Positions 48,604 to 49,557 of a DNA stretch of 49,557 bases are shown here, piece by piece. Location of the stretch: contig CADFMD010000015.1 of the NCBI GenBank assembly GCA_902835305.1, forward strand, positions 1-49,557. Reading direction: 5' to 3'. The translations under genes and the position numbers were made by a program. The notes under the pieces are model-generated. The model did no database searches and was not told the origin of the DNA. It saw only the letters and a list, made by a program, of their open reading frames with translations. Numbering within the stretch: the stretch's first letter is position 1; every line of letters starts with the position of its first letter. This stretch comes from Coriobacteriaceae bacterium. GTDB taxonomy: Bacteria > Actinomycetota > Coriobacteriia > Coriobacteriales > Coriobacteriaceae.

Positions 48604-49041
48604 TGTCCCAAATGCGGCAAGGCACATACCCGCGTCGTTGATTCCCGTATGCAGGAGTCAAATAACACCATTAAGCGTCGTCGCGAATGTTGCTCGTGTA
48701 ACTACCGCTTTACAACGTTCGAGCGATGCGAGGACCCTATCGAGGTCATTAAGTCAGACGGAACCAAGCAGCGGTTCGATCGCAATAAGCTGCTCGTCGG
48801 CTTGATGCGAGCCACCATCAAGCGCGATATCGACACTAAGAAGCTCAATGAGATTATCGATGACATCGAGGTCGAGCTGCGCTCTCGCACGCTGACGGCC
48901 GTCACGTCCCATGAGTTGGGTGACATGGTGCTCAAGCGCTTGGCCAAGATCGACAAGGTTGCGTACATCCGCTTTGCCTCGGTCTACCGCGATTTCAAAG
49001 ACGTCGATGAGTTTCTGCAAGAGCTCGACAAGCTAAGGTGA
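48598..49041 (+). CDS. nrdR: Transcriptional repressor NrdR
   Basis: Global repressor of ribonucleotide reductase genes that senses ATP/dATP. The 147-residue protein has an N-terminal zinc ribbon (MRCPKCGKAHTRVVDSR, then ECCSCNYRFTTFER; two CxxC pairs) and an ATP-cone domain (IKSDGTKQRFDRNKLLVGLMRA). The C-terminal end is ASVYRDFKDVDEF. ATG at 48598 follows AAGAGGAGG. The order lexA - LysM gene - nrdR is shared with mycobacteria. It is followed after four bases by dut, another nucleotide-pool gene. Confidence 0.96.
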   Translation: MRCPKCGKAHTRVVDSRMQESNNTIKRRRECCSCNYRFTTFERCEDPIEVIKSDGTKQRFDRNKLLVGLMRATIKRDIDTKKLNEIIDDIEVELRSRTLTAVTSHELGDMVLKRLAKIDKVAYIRFASVYRDFKDVDEFLQELDKLR

Positions 49042-49045
49042 TTCC

Positions 49046-49489
49046 ATGTCCAACATTACCGTCAACATAAAGCGTCTCGATCCCACCGTCGAGCTTCCCA
49101 AATACGCCCATCCCACCGATGCCGGCTTGGATTTGCGCTCCAACGAGGACTGCGTCCTGAAGCCCTTCGAACGCCGTCTGGTCTCTACTGGGCTGGCCAT
49201 CGCCCTGCCCGATGGCTACGCCGGCTTCGTCCAGCCCCGCAGCGGCTTGGCCATCAAGCAGGGCCTGTCTATAGTCAACACGCCGGGCCTCATCGACGCC
49301 CACTACCGAGGAGAACTCAAGGTTATCCTCATCAACCTGGATCCCACCAACGACATCCAAATCAACAAAGGCGACCGCATAGCCCAACTCGTCATCCAAG
49401 AAGTCCCCACGGTCAACCTCATAGAAGTAGAAGAACTAGACAAAACCGACCGAGGAGCCGGCGGTTTCGGTTCTAGCGGCGTATTGTAA
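49046..49489 (+). CDS. dut: dUTP diphosphatase
   Basis: Hydrolyses dUTP to dUMP, keeping uracil out of DNA and supplying thymidylate synthesis. The 147-residue trimeric-type enzyme has all five motifs: HPTDAGLDLRS, PRSGLAIKQGL, VNTPGLIDAHYRGELKV, NKGDRIAQLVI and the C-terminal RGAGGFGSSG. ATG at 49046 follows CTAAGGTGA. The last third uses codons that are rare elsewhere in the window (GAA, CAA, AAA, ATA, CTA). The 68 bp after its stop contain no recognisable feature. Confidence 0.96.
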   Translation: MSNITVNIKRLDPTVELPKYAHPTDAGLDLRSNEDCVLKPFERRLVSTGLAIALPDGYAGFVQPRSGLAIKQGLSIVNTPGLIDAHYRGELKVILINLDPTNDIQINKGDRIAQLVIQEVPTVNLIEVEELDKTDRGAGGFGSSGVL

Positions 49490-49557
49490 TGTCCGCTCAC
49501 CCGTGGGAGGCCCCTATATATCATTCCATGCTCAAACAATTCTCGCTGCGCTGCGAA

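Overview
The window is a dense, GC-rich (strong G/C in third codon positions) stretch of bacterial chromosome with 48 protein genes, nearly all on the plus strand and often overlapping by a few bases. I saw no rRNA, tRNA, CRISPR, prophage or transposase gene. An actinobacterial integration host factor (mihF) and the lexA / LysM gene / nrdR block point to Actinobacteria. The rest of the gene order is strikingly Bacillus-like: comEA-comEC-holA-rpsT-lepA-hemW-dnaJ-mtaB-phoH-ybeY-dgkA-era-recO, then rpsO-pnp-rnj-ftsK-rodZ-rimO-pgsA-cinA-recA-recX-rny-spoVS-miaB-miaA-hflX. That mixture, with a type 1B PyrD/PyrK pair, suggests the class Coriobacteriia, probably a Collinsella relative. This placement is inference.

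Layout. (1) 1-430: rpmB on the minus strand with its terminator and promoter. (2) 430-6160: pyrimidine operon pyrR-pyrB-pyrC-pyrK-pyrD-pyrF behind a leader with an intrinsic terminator (probable attenuator). (3) 6160-8850: mihF-gmk-rpoZ-thiI. (4) 8850-13480: DNA uptake genes comEA-comEC, then holA and rpsT. (5) 13480-25500: lepA, dusB, hemW, a membrane-anchored DnaJ paralogue, dnaJ, mtaB, phoH, ybeY, dgkA, era, recO and rpsO. (6) 25500-30200: pnp and rnj, separated by 640 bp holding two copies, in opposite orientation, of a long palindromic element whose stems change in a compensated way while the inner loops stay identical. (7) 30200-39670: ftsK, rodZ, yajQ, rimO, pgsA, cinA, recA, recX. (8) 39670-46600: rny, an orphan GHKL ATPase, spoVS, miaB, miaA, hflX. 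(9) 46585-47933 on the minus strand: lexA and a membrane acyltransferase. (10) 48094-49489: divergent LysM SOS gene, nrdR, dut.

The genes fall into a few themes: pyrimidine and nucleotide supply (pyr operon, gmk, dut, nrdR); RNA processing and decay (pnp, rnj, rny, ybeY); tRNA and ribosome modification (thiI, dusB, mtaB, miaB, miaA, rimO); recombination, DNA uptake and SOS (comEA, comEC, recO, recA, recX, lexA, LysM gene); and division or envelope (ftsK, rodZ, pgsA, dgkA).

The most interesting non-coding signals are the paired structured palindromes at 27935-28329; direct repeats of TTTGGTC with an 11-bp period found only upstream of comEA and upstream of recA; three LexA boxes spaced exactly 28 bp apart between lexA and the LysM gene; and a 12-bp inverted repeat that would bury the nrdR start codon. 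Promoter, operator and structure calls are by eye and not computed.
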